From Cliona cf. orientalis (Eukaryota > Porifera > Demospongiae > Clionaida > Clionaidae): a DNA stretch of 64,000 nt. The notes below the pieces were generated by a model that had not been told where the DNA came from, did not search any database, and saw nothing but the letters and a program-made list of their open reading frames with translations. Position numbers and translations under genes: made by a program. The stretch covers positions 2,466,135 to 2,530,134 of the forward strand of contig OZ005692.1 of NCBI GenBank assembly GCA_963930775.1, written 5' to 3'. This document shows positions 11,062 to 21,856 of the stretch, in pieces (positions within the stretch are counted from its first letter, which is position 1; each line of letters begins with the position of its first letter).

Positions 11062-11304
11062 TCACACCATAATCACCTCCAACACTAGCAATTCTCCGCT
11101 GGGTAGAGTAATGCAACCACTGCCCCATCGTTTGGTGGGAAATTCTCCAGCCTCGACCCAGCTATTACTGCTAGGCTGGTAGATATAGATGGTTGGTCTT
11201 TCCAGAATGCTTAAATTATACAGAGACTTGACGACCCTTTCCACCGCAGGCATTATAGTGCTAGTATTAAAGCCTTTTTGAGTGATTCGAAACATACAAA
11301 CCAA
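11062..11304 (-). pseudogene. Kelch-repeat fragment
   Basis: The open frame contains one clear Kelch blade: IYIYQPSSNSWVEAGEFPT (the Y-x-P-x-x-x-x-W signature) followed by RWGSGCITLPSGELLVL, where a GG pair would normally follow. Instead the sequence reaches GAG|GTGATT, a possible donor, and then a stop. An acceptor-like TTTAAG lies near 11216. No neighbouring Kelch exons are visible. As I recall, sponges have many proteins joining a kinase, a coiled coil and Kelch repeats, so this could be the last piece of a relative of the adjacent kinase gene. It is most likely a relic. Confidence 0.5.
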
Positions 11305-13083
11305 GTATATCTATCGATTAGTTGTGCTTACAGCACACACAGATGTCTAGAACACGAGTTTTGGCTATTGTATCCTCTTGCGCATGCGCGCGGGTAATAG
11401 TACGTACTCAAATGGTGGGTGGGTGGAGTCATAAAGGTTCTACCGAGGACGCAGAGGACGAAGTAGCTACCTGACATCTTGAGTGGCTTTCTTTGAATCA
11501 GGAGGTAAGCTAATTTAGTTTTGATAGCTTCCACTTATTATATGACTATTTAACCTACGTTTTAATATATCGGGGATCGCCGTATCTATGATCTAGTGTC
11601 GCGGCGTTGCTCCCCCGCGAGACTATAGCTAGCTACTGCATGCTTTGCCAAACTGCAATCACGATAGCTAATTGGTTTATTGCAGTTCGCAGAGTGGATA
11701 ATTATGAATACCCATGCTATATATAGCCTATAACTACCTTGGACTGCATAATTGGAAGTGATGACAACTTTAATATATAGAGGCCTGGCACTAGCTATAG
11801 AAATTAAGTAGCTGGCTACTAGCTAGTGACATTAACTTCCTCATTAAGAATTGGTAGTGCATGTGTGTAGCAGTGTAAACTGTAGTGAGGCTGTACGTCT
11901 TTCTGAGTCTGACATAGCTACAATCAGCCACCCACAGCCGGGTAGCTACAAACACAAACACACTAGACTCTAAGTGGTTATAGCATGCTAGCAGCTGGCA
12001 CCAACACATGCACTCTTATAGTGTGTAGCAAGTTAATTTATCAGGCAGCTCAATCACGATTCGTGTGGTATAGCTATAATATTATTGTTATGCATGAATA
12101 TGGTCATCATAAGCAGTCGGGCTTGCTAATATGTGACTATTAAGCTTATATAGAGCGGGCCAGCAATAACAAAATCACATGATCAGTTAGGATAACAATA
12201 ATTATTACTATAAGGATCAGGATATGAATAACAATTTTAGCACTATACTGATATTCATACTATGCCCAAATTGGAACAGCATAGTGCTACTTACCTAATA
12301 TGTAAGACAGTAATGGTATATTTATGCATATCCAATAACTGCTGAAGCATTAAAATTTGCAACAACATGCACATTTAGCACAAAATTAATATCAGATTCT
12401 ATTACCGGTACTAGCTATAACATGTGTTATTACCAAAACATGATCATAGTTCCTACTGTAACACATATCATGGGTGGATCTAGGGTATATACCATAAAAG
12501 TTCAAGGCTAATTACAGTGCCACTCTAATGTAGCTAAGCGCCACTTGACATTTGATACTATTTCTATTCTAATCCATAATAGCGCAAAGTACTGTCAGGG
12601 ATATGATAAGTAGCGCCTTAAGTAATTTTTAAGCGTTCTATAAATGGAGCGCCAAGTGCGATTCTGAATTAATTTTTTGGCGCTATAATTAGAACTTTTA
12701 CAGTAGCTATAATAATTATTATAATTAATTGTCAGGGTGCCTGTAACCCCAACCTCCCCCAAGCCCTTTATAGAGAATGGCAATGACTTGCTGGATTTCT
12801 TGCTTATGATTTCTTGCTTATGAACCCAAGGCTTCAAATCAACAAACTACATCTGACAAACGTGGTATTAATGACACTATATATGAGTACAAATTATCTG
12901 GTAGCTATGCACCCTAATTATAAACCCTATATCATGGACTTCCGTATAATTAATTGGGCAGCTGATAATAGAGGTTGATCGTTTCCATCATGTATGTACG
13001 AAATCCAAATGTTTATCAAGTAATATTTTGTAGGCACAAACTCTTCATCATATGCAGTCGGCATAGTTCAATCATCATCCAGT
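11305..13083. other. Intergenic stretch, possible 5-prime exon of the gene at 13084
   Basis: No protein-coding gene is visible. At 11384-11395 there is a GCGCATGCGCGC NRF-1-like site. A strong donor (CAGGAG|GTAAGC) follows at about 11505, and an acceptor (TTTTGTAG) lies at about 13034, just before the start codon at 13084. This arrangement would fit a non-coding first exon near 11400-11504 spliced to 13035, but that is inference. The rest is AT-rich sequence without recognisable features. Confidence 0.35.
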
Positions 13084-16000
13084 ATGAGTGCAGACAAAAG
13101 TGATAAAACAATGTACGTCAGTGCAGATGGAACAATTCTACGTGGAGAAGAAGCAATGATTGCTAGAATTGAAGCTGATGTACGTTCACTCAAAAATGAG
13201 CTACCCCCACCAACTTATCCTATTACTTTGAGGCTTCCAAATAGTGTCATGGATCCTCAATCACAAAATAATAGCAGTGAATCACGAGCAGCTACAGTAG
13301 AACATCAACTAGGAGAAGAAGATAGCAATCCCTCAAGCACAGTGACACCTAAAACAAATGAAGATAGTGGCATTGTAAAGGATTCACCAAAGTCTGATAC
13401 ACAGATTAAAAATTCAGATTCTGAAGCTGCTCCACATGATGGAAACGATAAAAATGAGCAAATTCTTACATCAACCATAGTAGAGAAAGTCCATTCAGAT
13501 ATCAATGAGAGCCATACTGACATTATCAATACTTCACCTGCAGAAAGTGACTCAGACAGTGCTAGTGTGAGTGAACGTGAAAGTGTAATGAATACTAGTG
13601 ACGTATCAGACAACAGTTCAGAAGTGGATCAATCAACAGCAGAAACCAATCCTGTAGCTGAACTAAATATCAACTCCACAGCCAGTGATACCACACTCAC
13701 AGAAAGCAATGCAGTAGCAACATCAGATAATGAAACAGATATGACCCCTCAAAGCAGCTCAGAATCAGGTGGTGTGCAACCTTCCAAAGTTCCTGTTGTA
13801 AAGGTTGTAAAGACGCTTGCCACAGCCGCCACTAAGATGGATTCAAAAATCAATAAAAGCGATATCAAGTCTAAAGACATCAAGGCTGCAGCTACAGCAT
13901 TAGCAGGGTCTACAGGTGTGGATGTTAAAATAAACAATGTTAACTTAGCAGGTGCAAAAGTAGAAGCAAACGCTGGTGCAAAAACTCAGATAACAGCTGC
14001 AGAGGTGAAGGTATGGAATACTGACCTGACTGGTATCAAAGCCAAGGCATCAGCAACTACCGAAGTGACAGCAAACCCTGTGAAAGTAAAACTTGCAAGC
14101 AGAGAAGGAACAGCAGCTACTTTGGAATGTAAAGGATCAGCGGAGGCAAGTGCTGGAGGCCTGTCTTTAAATGCAGCAAACACAGGAGCCAATGTGGCAG
14201 AGGGAAGTCTGAAAGCAAGTACATCAGCCTCTGCAAATGCTGCAAAAATTCAAGCTGGAGGTGCAAATGTGAAAGGAGTAGGGGTAGGTGCATCGGCTAG
14301 TGCCTCTGCAGAGGCTAGAGCATTAGATATTAATGCTGGAAAAGCAGATATCAAGGGAATAGAGATTGGAGCCAGAGCAAGTGCATCAGCCGAAGCAACA
14401 GGCTTAGATATTAAAGCAGGAACAGCAAAAGTATCCGGAGGAGAAATTTCAGCATCAGCCTCTGCTAGTGCTTCCGTTGGATTTGAGTTAAAAGTGGCGA
14501 ATGCAAAAATTAGTGGTTTTGATGGAATTGGGGCTCGTGCCTCTGTTGAAGCGAAACCAGGTTTGAGAGCTCTAAATGTTGATATAGGAACTACTGGTCA
14601 AACAGGAGTAGGTGTCTCTGGTGCATTTCAAGTTGCTAACATTGTATTCAGACCTGGAATGCCCAGTCTATCTGTAGCTCCTGCTCTTAACCTTGGAATT
14701 GGTGGAAGTGTAGGTGGGGAAAATAGAGGAGGAGGACGGGGAGGAAGTGAAGGTGGTGGTGGAGGTGGTGGTGGAGGTGGGGGTGGAGGAGGAGGAGGAG
14801 GGGGAGGAAGTGAAGGTGGGGGTGGAGGAGGAGGAGGGGGAGGAAGTGAAGGTGGTGGTGGAGGTGGGGGTGGAGGAGGCAATGGTGGAGGAGGAGGAGC
14901 GGGAGGAAATGAGTATGGTGGTGGCAGTGGAAGTGAAGGTGGAGGAGGAGGAAGTGGTGGTGCAGGTGGTGGAGGAAGTGGAAGTGGAGGGGGAAGTGCT
15001 GGTGGAGAAACTGAGGGTGGTAGAGAAGGTAGGGGAGGCACTGGAAATGGAGGAGGTGGCAACCTTACGGTATTCGCTGGTGGTCAAAGTGGACGAGTGG
15101 GATTTGTAGGAGGCCATAGTCACGGTGCACATGGATATGGTCATGGAGGAGCCATCAGAGGACATGGTCATGGTGGGAACAAACACAGTCAGGCTGGACA
15201 CAGCAGGGGTGGAAGCAATCGTAATCATGGGGGCAGCTCTCATCCAATTGGCAGTCATGGAATACGCAATCAAGATCATTCTGGACTCAGGTACAGATCT
15301 AGAAGTCATGATCGTCATGGAGGACAAGGTGGTCAAGAACGCAACCAAAGAAGCAGTGATTTTGGTGAATCTAGCCATGGATATGGAGGAGAAGGAACTG
15401 TATATGGAGGATACCAAGATACAAGACATGGCCGGTATGATCTTCGTAACAAAGGAAGTGGTCGTGGAGATCATAGCAGTCATTTGAAAGGCCACGGTGA
15501 TGAAGGAAAAAGTAAAAACACTAGAAGCATGTCAGTAAAACTTGATAGTGGTATAAAGACTGAAGGTCATGCAAAGAAGAGAGATCAGAGCAGTATGAAA
15601 CAGAGTGACATGAATAAGAAGCCTTTGCAGTTTGATGCAGATCTTGGTAGAGGAGTAGCTTTGGGACTGGCAACGACGCTAAGCAAGTATGATTCTACCC
15701 CCAGTGATAATGCAATTCCAGTGGAAAAGAAAGGTACAACAGCAAAGGAAGACAAACCAGTTCACTTAAAAATGCTTGATTCATTACATAAGTTGTCATC
15801 TTCATCATCAAAAACACACAGGCTAGATGGTTCTAACAAGACTAAAGGAAAGAGCATTGCAACGAAGGAGCCAACTGAAGGAGAAATGCTCACTGCACTA
15901 GTCTCAAGGGAGTATGACCCTCTCTTTACTGAACTCAGAGAGCAAAAACCACCCTCTGAACATAAAACGGAGCCAAAGAAAATCCCAGAGTCTCGTGAAG

Positions 16001-16290
16001 ATGCACTCAAGGACATACGAAAGAAAATAAAGTCTGCAAGCGAACAATTGGCAGACATTCGTTCCAGGAAATCCAGGGAGTATAGTGCAGCAAGTAAATC
16101 TCACACCTCAGCTTCAAATGCTAAGTCAGAGGATGAAGAGAGCCAACAGCAAGCTGAGGCTAAACCAAAAGAAAAACCATTCGGTGCAAATAGAAATATT
16201 CATACGTTGGGATGTTTTTCAAATGAAAGTTCAAGACCTATCAAGCGTTTTGGTGCTGAAGGACAGATAATGGGATTTGGAGATCAATAA
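13084..16290 (+). CDS. Intronless 1068-aa low-complexity protein, Gly/Ala/Ser/His-rich
   Basis: I do not recognise a family. Composition changes in blocks. Residues about 1-240 are acidic and Ser/Thr-rich. Residues about 240-540 hold degenerate repeats of roughly 22-26 residues, with an alanine-rich strand (ASASASAEA) alternating with V/I-x-I-x-A-G-x-A-x-V-K-G, which suggests a beta-solenoid-like fold. Residues about 540-660 are almost pure Gly with Ser and Glu. Residues about 660-830 are His/Gly/Arg-rich (HGHGG). The C-terminal third is Lys/Ser-rich with a short heptad-like segment near 975-1010 (LKDIRKKIKSASEQLADI). No signal peptide or membrane span. AATAAA follows at 16295. The lack of introns sets it apart from its neighbours. 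A structural or phase-separating cytoplasmic or nuclear protein is possible, but function is unknown. Confidence 0.75.
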   Translation: MSADKSDKTMYVSADGTILRGEEAMIARIEADVRSLKNELPPPTYPITLRLPNSVMDPQSQNNSSESRAATVEHQLGEEDSNPSSTVTPKTNEDSGIVKDSPKSDTQIKNSDSEAAPHDGNDKNEQILTSTIVEKVHSDINESHTDIINTSPAESDSDSASVSERESVMNTSDVSDNSSEVDQSTAETNPVAELNINSTASDTTLTESNAVATSDNETDMTPQSSSESGGVQPSKVPVVKVVKTLATAATKMDSKINKSDIKSKDIKAAATALAGSTGVDVKINNVNLAGAKVEANAGAKTQITAAEVKVWNTDLTGIKAKASATTEVTANPVKVKLASREGTAATLECKGSAEASAGGLSLNAANTGANVAEGSLKASTSASANAAKIQAGGANVKGVGVGASASASAEARALDINAGKADIKGIEIGARASASAEATGLDIKAGTAKVSGGEISASASASASVGFELKVANAKISGFDGIGARASVEAKPGLRALNVDIGTTGQTGVGVSGAFQVANIVFRPGMPSLSVAPALNLGIGGSVGGENRGGGRGGSEGGGGGGGGGGGGGGGGGGGSEGGGGGGGGGGSEGGGGGGGGGGNGGGGGAGGNEYGGGSGSEGGGGGSGGAGGGGSGSGGGSAGGETEGGREGRGGTGNGGGGNLTVFAGGQSGRVGFVGGHSHGAHGYGHGGAIRGHGHGGNKHSQAGHSRGGSNRNHGGSSHPIGSHGIRNQDHSGLRYRSRSHDRHGGQGGQERNQRSSDFGESSHGYGGEGTVYGGYQDTRHGRYDLRNKGSGRGDHSSHLKGHGDEGKSKNTRSMSVKLDSGIKTEGHAKKRDQSSMKQSDMNKKPLQFDADLGRGVALGLATTLSKYDSTPSDNAIPVEKKGTTAKEDKPVHLKMLDSLHKLSSSSSKTHRLDGSNKTKGKSIATKEPTEGEMLTALVSREYDPLFTELREQKPPSEHKTEPKKIPESREDALKDIRKKIKSASEQLADIRSRKSREYSAASKSHTSASNAKSEDEESQQQAEAKPKEKPFGANRNIHTLGCFSNESSRPIKRFGAEGQIMGFGDQ
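14700..15060 (+). repeat. Imperfect GGA/GGT triplet array coding poly-glycine
   Basis: About 360 bp dominated by GGW and GGN codons, interrupted by AGTGAAGGT units (Ser-Glu-Gly), inside the ORF at 13084-16290. Purine bias on this strand opens long proline- and serine-rich frames on the other. It is a length-variation hotspot by nature. Confidence 0.8.
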
Positions 16291-16610
16291 TGATAATAAA
16301 ATAATATAACTTCATGTAGCTACTACACTAATAATATTATTATATTATTATAATTGGATTATTTATTATAGTTGATATGTTATTACTTATTATTATTGGT
16401 TCTTATTATAAAAATTAATACTATTTACAAATTTCCTCTATTTCAATCTCAACAATATTCAAATCACTAAGGTTATAGGTTAAGCTATACATATACATCT
16501 CGGATTAAGTGCATGTACAGCTAAAAAATTGATGTGCACAATAATAAAAAAGTTAAAAGTAACGAATGTCCTAGAAGATTACGGTAACTATTTTATATTA
16601 GCTATTGTCA
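16291..16610. terminator. Shared 3-prime region of two convergent genes
   Basis: Between the plus-strand stop at 16290 and the minus-strand stop at 16611 lie only 320 AT-rich bases. AATAAA at 16295-16300 can serve the plus gene. TTTATT near 16367 is an AATAAA on the minus strand and can serve the minus gene. The transcripts may overlap. Confidence 0.45.
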
Positions 16611-19600
16611 CTAGAGATCTGTTGAGTCAAAGGCGTATCGAACTGCCAAAATTACTGCAGCAGCAAAAGCAAGAACCACTGCCACCATAAGCAAGATCAG
16701 GTTAAACAGGACTAGCAGGTGAATGTTAGCCACAATGATCATTAAAATTGCAATTACAAACACCGCTGTCATTACGTCATCATCAGTGAAGACAGCCAGT
16801 TCTATCACTTCATTCTTACAATCGTACTTCAGCATCAAGCAAGCAATGAAGGCCACTAGAATTGCATAGTAAAGCAGACCACCGATGGCTGCACGTGGAA
16901 TGCAAGCTGGAAAAAGGAATTTCTTCCATATCGGAGGAGCCTTGAACTGCTTAAGCTGCTTTTTTACTTTCTTGTACTGTGATTTCTCCACAAATTTTAG
17001 AGCTTTCTCTTTTGAGGCAGATGCACCCTCCCCTCCGAATACAGCTTCAGCAAAGCTCTCCCCTTTCAGTAGGGAGATCATATTGAGCCAAAAGCCAATG
17101 GAGAACTCCTTCATCCAGTAGTAGTTGACAGCGAAGAACGCCAAGACACCAGCAAGAGGAAGCATTCCACCAAGGACAATGGCAGTGATGAGAAAGGGAC
17201 TGGCTTTAATATCATCATCATCATCGATCTCTATGCTGTCTGGCATCAATCCAGAACCACTACCAGAATAATCTGTACTCCATGGCATTGTTGCTATCGC
17301 TGATCCATCATCCATGCTCTCCAATAACATCATTGCTGACCCAATCCATCCTGTACTCTCCGACATGACATTGTTTCCAATCCTGTTCGTTGTGTTGAAG
17401 CTCTGTGACAGATTACTCATCAGTGCTGAACCAATTTCATCACATTCTGGCATATCTCGATTTTCATTTTGTATCTTAGCACCAATGACCAATATGACCA
17501 TCAGATGAACTAGAATTTGTCCAAGCACATGTATACAGAATTTAATCAGGAGGGGTGTGTTGCTACTGCTGTCTGAGGCCTCTTGGTTGGATGGCATTCG
17601 AATGAGTGATATTACAGATCCTGCAACCATGAAGATTCTCATGAAGTATACGGAAAGGATTAAGTAGAATCCTCCGATCACGAAAAGACTAAAATCTGCT
17701 CGCCCTAGGTCACCCTCAGGGTTATAAGCTTGCTCGATAACAAAGGCAAATAGATCAAAGACAAGGAGTGGATACATTATTAGCTCGGTGAGAATATTTC
17801 GACTGAGCTCAAACCATGTACTGAAATGCTGCTTCCACTTATCATTGAGTTGGTAGCACTTTCTCGGGCCACTCTCATCACCATCATCATCCATTTCTTC
17901 AAAGTCGTCTAGATCCAATGTTTCAAGATCGCTTTGCTGTCTTCTTTTCTTCATTTTCTTCAGCATTCTCGAACATGCATGAATTGCTCTGGCGCAGCTT
18001 CCTAGCTGAAAGAAGTAGATGAAACCGTCCACGAAAGCTAAGGCCATGCTCACTGTAGCAAGCACAAAGTAGGCATAATTGAAAGCACCAGGATCATCAT
18101 TTGAGAATATGTCCACCACGCCAATAGCAAAAGCTACAATGGAGATGGTCAGCTCGAGATAGACCCAAAGATCTTGAGTTATTGCTGGAAGTGCAGGAAA
18201 GATGATACCCTTCACCATATTCAAGCCTTGGTTGCTGGCTCTCTGCATCTCTGGTGTAATTTCTGTTGAAGGGACGATCACCTCCTCCTTTTTTGGAATT
18301 GGTTTATCGACCGGCTTCTTCTCTTCCTTTGGTTTCTTCTTGGACCAACACTTGAGGCGTTCGCAGCATTCTTCCTTCTCTTGGTCTTCTTCAGTGTCTG
18401 TGAATGTCAGAGCCGCTACCTGTTTCATGGCTTTCTTTGCCTGCTCTTTCTGCTTTGGAGGGATCTTTGGCTCCAGTTCAGGCGGCAGGAATGTGAATGG
18501 TTCCTCCCTAAGATCAGCGAGATAATAAAATAGTAGCTATAGCCATACTATTAGCAAATACAAGGTCGACATCATAGAATCCATGAAATATTTCAGAGCT
18601 AAAAATTTGGCTAGCTATAGACTGTTATAATAATAATATTATGGTGTGAATGCTAAGTAGGATAATAATACTATTAATATCAGTTCTCAATATTATTCCC
18701 TAACTAGCTCACTCAAACATTATTATTTATCAATCATTAGTGTTTATCTATCTCAAAAGCTATGTAGAGACTATAAAAATCAACATGGAGATGAATATAG
18801 ACCTTTATTAAGATCTCCTCCTTTTTGATAGTGACCCTGATGTGTTCTGTGGCATATTCTGCTTGGAGTGCACATGGCTACACACGATGCTCATGCATGC
18901 CATTGTCTCATAAGTTGTTATCTATTTCATCTCTTGCTTATTTAGATTCTGCTTACCTCTCTTCTTCTGGTTCCTGCAAGGAAATGATAGGACAATGTCA
19001 TACGATTAGGTTGTACGGAGTCATTGCGCATGCGCGTGATACAATTGCGCATGCGCACACATGCACACAATACAAACATGACGCGGAAGCGACTCGGTCC
19101 ATCAACAAAAGGTCGTCTGGCTTCTCTGCGTCATCACGCTTTTTGTGAGGAAATCAATAAGCGGAAACGCTTGCTTGTTGTTTGTTGGTTGTTGTCACCT
19201 TGCAGATGATATTAAAGTTTGAACGAATCAGGCAATCCACTCTACGCTAGACTTTGGCTAGATATCCATCCAATCAATGACTCACCTCATCTGAAATGAA
19301 GATAATAGTAATAATGATAAGCATGCATATATACAACAGCAATTACTATTAGCTATAAGTACTTACTTTCCATCAGTGACGTTCCACTGAGCGGGTTGAC
19401 ACGCACGACAACGGTAGAACTCCTTGCATGCCAGGGCTCTTTGTCTGAAGTGCTAAGCCTAATGCTGCGATAATTTCCATTCATCCGAAATCCAAGAGGG
19501 TCATTATCGTCTGTTGTTGAATCATTGTCATCAGCCACACCGTCTTGATTGGTCTCCTGAGCAAAAGGATTCAAAGTATCATCCGGTGAGCTTTCTGTTG

Positions 19601-19748
19601 GAATCACTCTCAATCTTCTTATCTGATGGAGTTGGATTCCTTCATCATCCATGGCCAGGCTGCTAGAGCTGGAGGTTCTAAGAGACAGTGCCCCACTGGT
19701 TGATTCATCCCATTCTTGTATATTTTCTCCACGTTGCTGATCACTCAT
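16611..19748 (-). CDS. Multi-pass membrane protein, 766 aa, with 5-nt and 17-nt microexons
   Basis: Four exons join in phase: 19748-19367, 19290-19286 (5 nt, ATGAG), 18973-18957 (17 nt) and 18507-16611. All have canonical GT-AG borders, and the small exons have TTTCATTTCAG and TTTCCTTGCAG acceptors. The first 130 residues are acidic, Ser/Thr-rich and cytosolic in character. A Lys/Cys-rich linker (ECCERLKCWSKKK) follows, then about nine hydrophobic segments, including WVYLELTISIVAFAIGVVDI and AIGGLLYYAILVAFIACLML. A Ser/Asn/Asp-rich loop sits between segments 5 and 6, and a pair of long spans lies at the C terminus. I do not recognise the family; a channel- or transporter-like role is only a guess. 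Without the microexons, exons 1 and 4 would not share a frame. Confidence 0.8.
19024..19052. promoter_or_regulatory. Two NRF-1-like palindromes in intron 2 of the membrane protein gene
   Basis: GCGCATGCGC occurs twice within about 25 bp, separated by GTGATACAATT. The site lies between the 5-nt exon and the 17-nt exon. It could mark an internal promoter or the remnant of a GCGCATGCGC-bearing mobile element. Confidence 0.35.
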
Positions 19749-19811
19749 TGTATTAGTGCTATAGCTACTTGCTTAACAATGTCACAGTGCAGAAGTACTG
19801 AGCTATTACTA

Positions 19812-20048
19812 CACTGTAAAAAGAGAACTGTCAGTTTGACATACAGTATGTCATTCTGGTTGCAGGTGAGTGAATAAAACGCATCACTTGCAGAGGGGAA
19901 CCTCATAACAAATTAAACTTTTCCTCTTTGATATTGGTTCCCCTACACCACTGCAGTAATTATCTGAATCCATGTGTGTGATTTGTTCACTCACCTGCAT
20001 CCAGAATGACAAACTACATGTCAAACTGACATTTCCCTTTTTGCAGTG
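19812..20048. mobile_element. Tc1/mariner-type MITE with TA duplication and about 60-bp TIRs
   Basis: The left end CACTGTAAAAAGAGAACTGT runs through TCATTCTGGTTGCAGGTGAG. It is matched by the complement of the right end (TTCACTCACCTGCATCCAGA ... CCTTTTTGCAGTG). TA flanks both sides (19810-19811 and 20049-20050). It lies about 60 bp upstream of the start codon of the membrane protein gene, so it may sit in its promoter or 5-prime UTR. Non-coding. Confidence 0.85.
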
Positions 20049-20282
20049 TATAGAACTATCTTGTAGACCTTGAACTGATCACGAGCAAGACTCTGACTAT
20101 TTTTATAGCCATGGAAGCATGCTAATCATACATGTTTGACGATTGGCCAGAATTAATGAGGCGCCACCAGACTGCATGACCTCCTGCTGCTAGTATCAAG
20201 AACACACCTCTAACTACAAATTCTCTAATCCTCATACTACCATCCATCAGAGGAGCATCAGAATGCCTCCTCCATGATCAAT

Positions 20283-20354
20283 ACTAGTCTAGTGCCCAGC
20301 CCTCAGGTGCATAATAATATTATAATTATAGAAGAGGCTGGGCGTGAGACTAGT
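20283..20354. repeat. Short hairpin element (CTAGT...GGCTGGGC family)
   Basis: ACTAGTCTAGTGCCCAGCC is mirrored by GGCTGGGCGTGAGACTAGT 35 bp later. Similar half-palindromes (GGGCTGGGCACGAGACTAGT at about 10888-10907) occur elsewhere, so it is a dispersed hairpin family. The rest of 20355-21856 shows no gene or element that I can support. Confidence 0.55.
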
Positions 20355-21856
20355 TTAATACCTTAGTATACTAGGCATGCAAGGACAATAATTATTATTG
20401 TTGTTGCTCTACTGATAAGACATGCTAATTAAAATCAGTTGATTCTATCTTGCACGAGCACCATCCATAATTAACATTATCAACTCAATTGAAACCACAG
20501 TCAAAATTGTGTGTGCGTGCTACAGTGCATGCATGAACCAGGTTTTCAACCCAATAATTGGTTATCTCAATTTCATTTCGACATAACAAAGTTCATTGGA
20601 GACTCACTGGCCAAGTTACTTTCAGTAAGCAGAGTGCATGAATACATGCATGCAGAGGAGGATAAAATTAATTATTCTTAATGGCTGGTTAAGCCTTTAA
20701 GGTACTCATTTTTAACGTATATAGTTATAGTCTATGATTGTATCTGACTCCTCTGCATGAGTAACTACTGTTCCAGAAAATGCAAATTGAGTTGTTTACA
20801 ATTAGGAATTTGGAATATTCAGACAATGAGATTTCCTCATGCTACATTATTATGGTTAATGATCTAGAAAGGAGGCATAAAATCAAGATAACCACATAAT
20901 TATGGCCAAAATAACGATTAATTTCTTACAGTGGGCCGTACGTATACAAGTAACGATCACTAGATCCTATTAATAGCAATAGTTGTCACCATCATTAATT
21001 TCAACGTCTTTATGTTTCATGATCTGATTGAGTTTGCTTAATCCATACCAGAGTGAAATAAGATGATCCTGAGATCTAGCCACTGCCATGGTGCTAGTAT
21101 ATTAAAACATCCAGTTCGCATCAGATTCTGTGCAGGATCATGCATGTTACGACACATATTTGCGTCGTTACAATGCATACTCGTCTAGTCTATCTATAGG
21201 AACCAAAAGGAGTGATTAAATCCTGATAGAAGTAGCCAAACTTGAGCTGATTCGATTAAATTGATATTTAGGAAAGATCGCTGATTGAGGATGAAGCAGG
21301 ATCTTGAGCTCTAGCCACTGGTTTGTAAACAACTAGTTTGTATCTGATTTTGTGCATGTTACTAGGAACCAAATTTATATTAGGAGTGATTGAAAGTATA
21401 TAGTTAATTTTTGATCACGGGCTTCAGTAACCTATGTGGCTGCCTTTCTACGGCTATGGATATAGCTAGCTATAATATTATTATATAGAATTCATGACTG
21501 TAAACTGAGTCCTTATAAGTGATGTTTTGTTTATAATGCTCACCAATTTAAAAGTCCTGCAAAATCCCCTGATTTATAAAACATGGTTGTGTTATGCCCA
21601 TAAGCCTCGTCACGCGGTATTAATTAAAACATAATACTATTTATAATTATTATGTGTACATTCAGTCAATTTACTATGGTATGCAATTTACTTAATAAGG
21701 TACATGCACTACTAACATATATTAAGAGTGTATAATATTACTATTATTATGGCAGCATACTATAATGATAGCTCTAGTTCTGACAGTGTATGTACGCATG
21801 TGGGGATTCATCAGAGTTATTATTCTATTCCAAACTATGGCTCCAGTTTCATCAAC

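Noticed and set aside
14628-15495. Minus-strand frames of 144 and 275 codons, proline- or Ser/Thr-rich
   Set aside because: They lie opposite the GGN-rich coding tract; the composition is the direct complement of Gly codons and there is no start context or domain.
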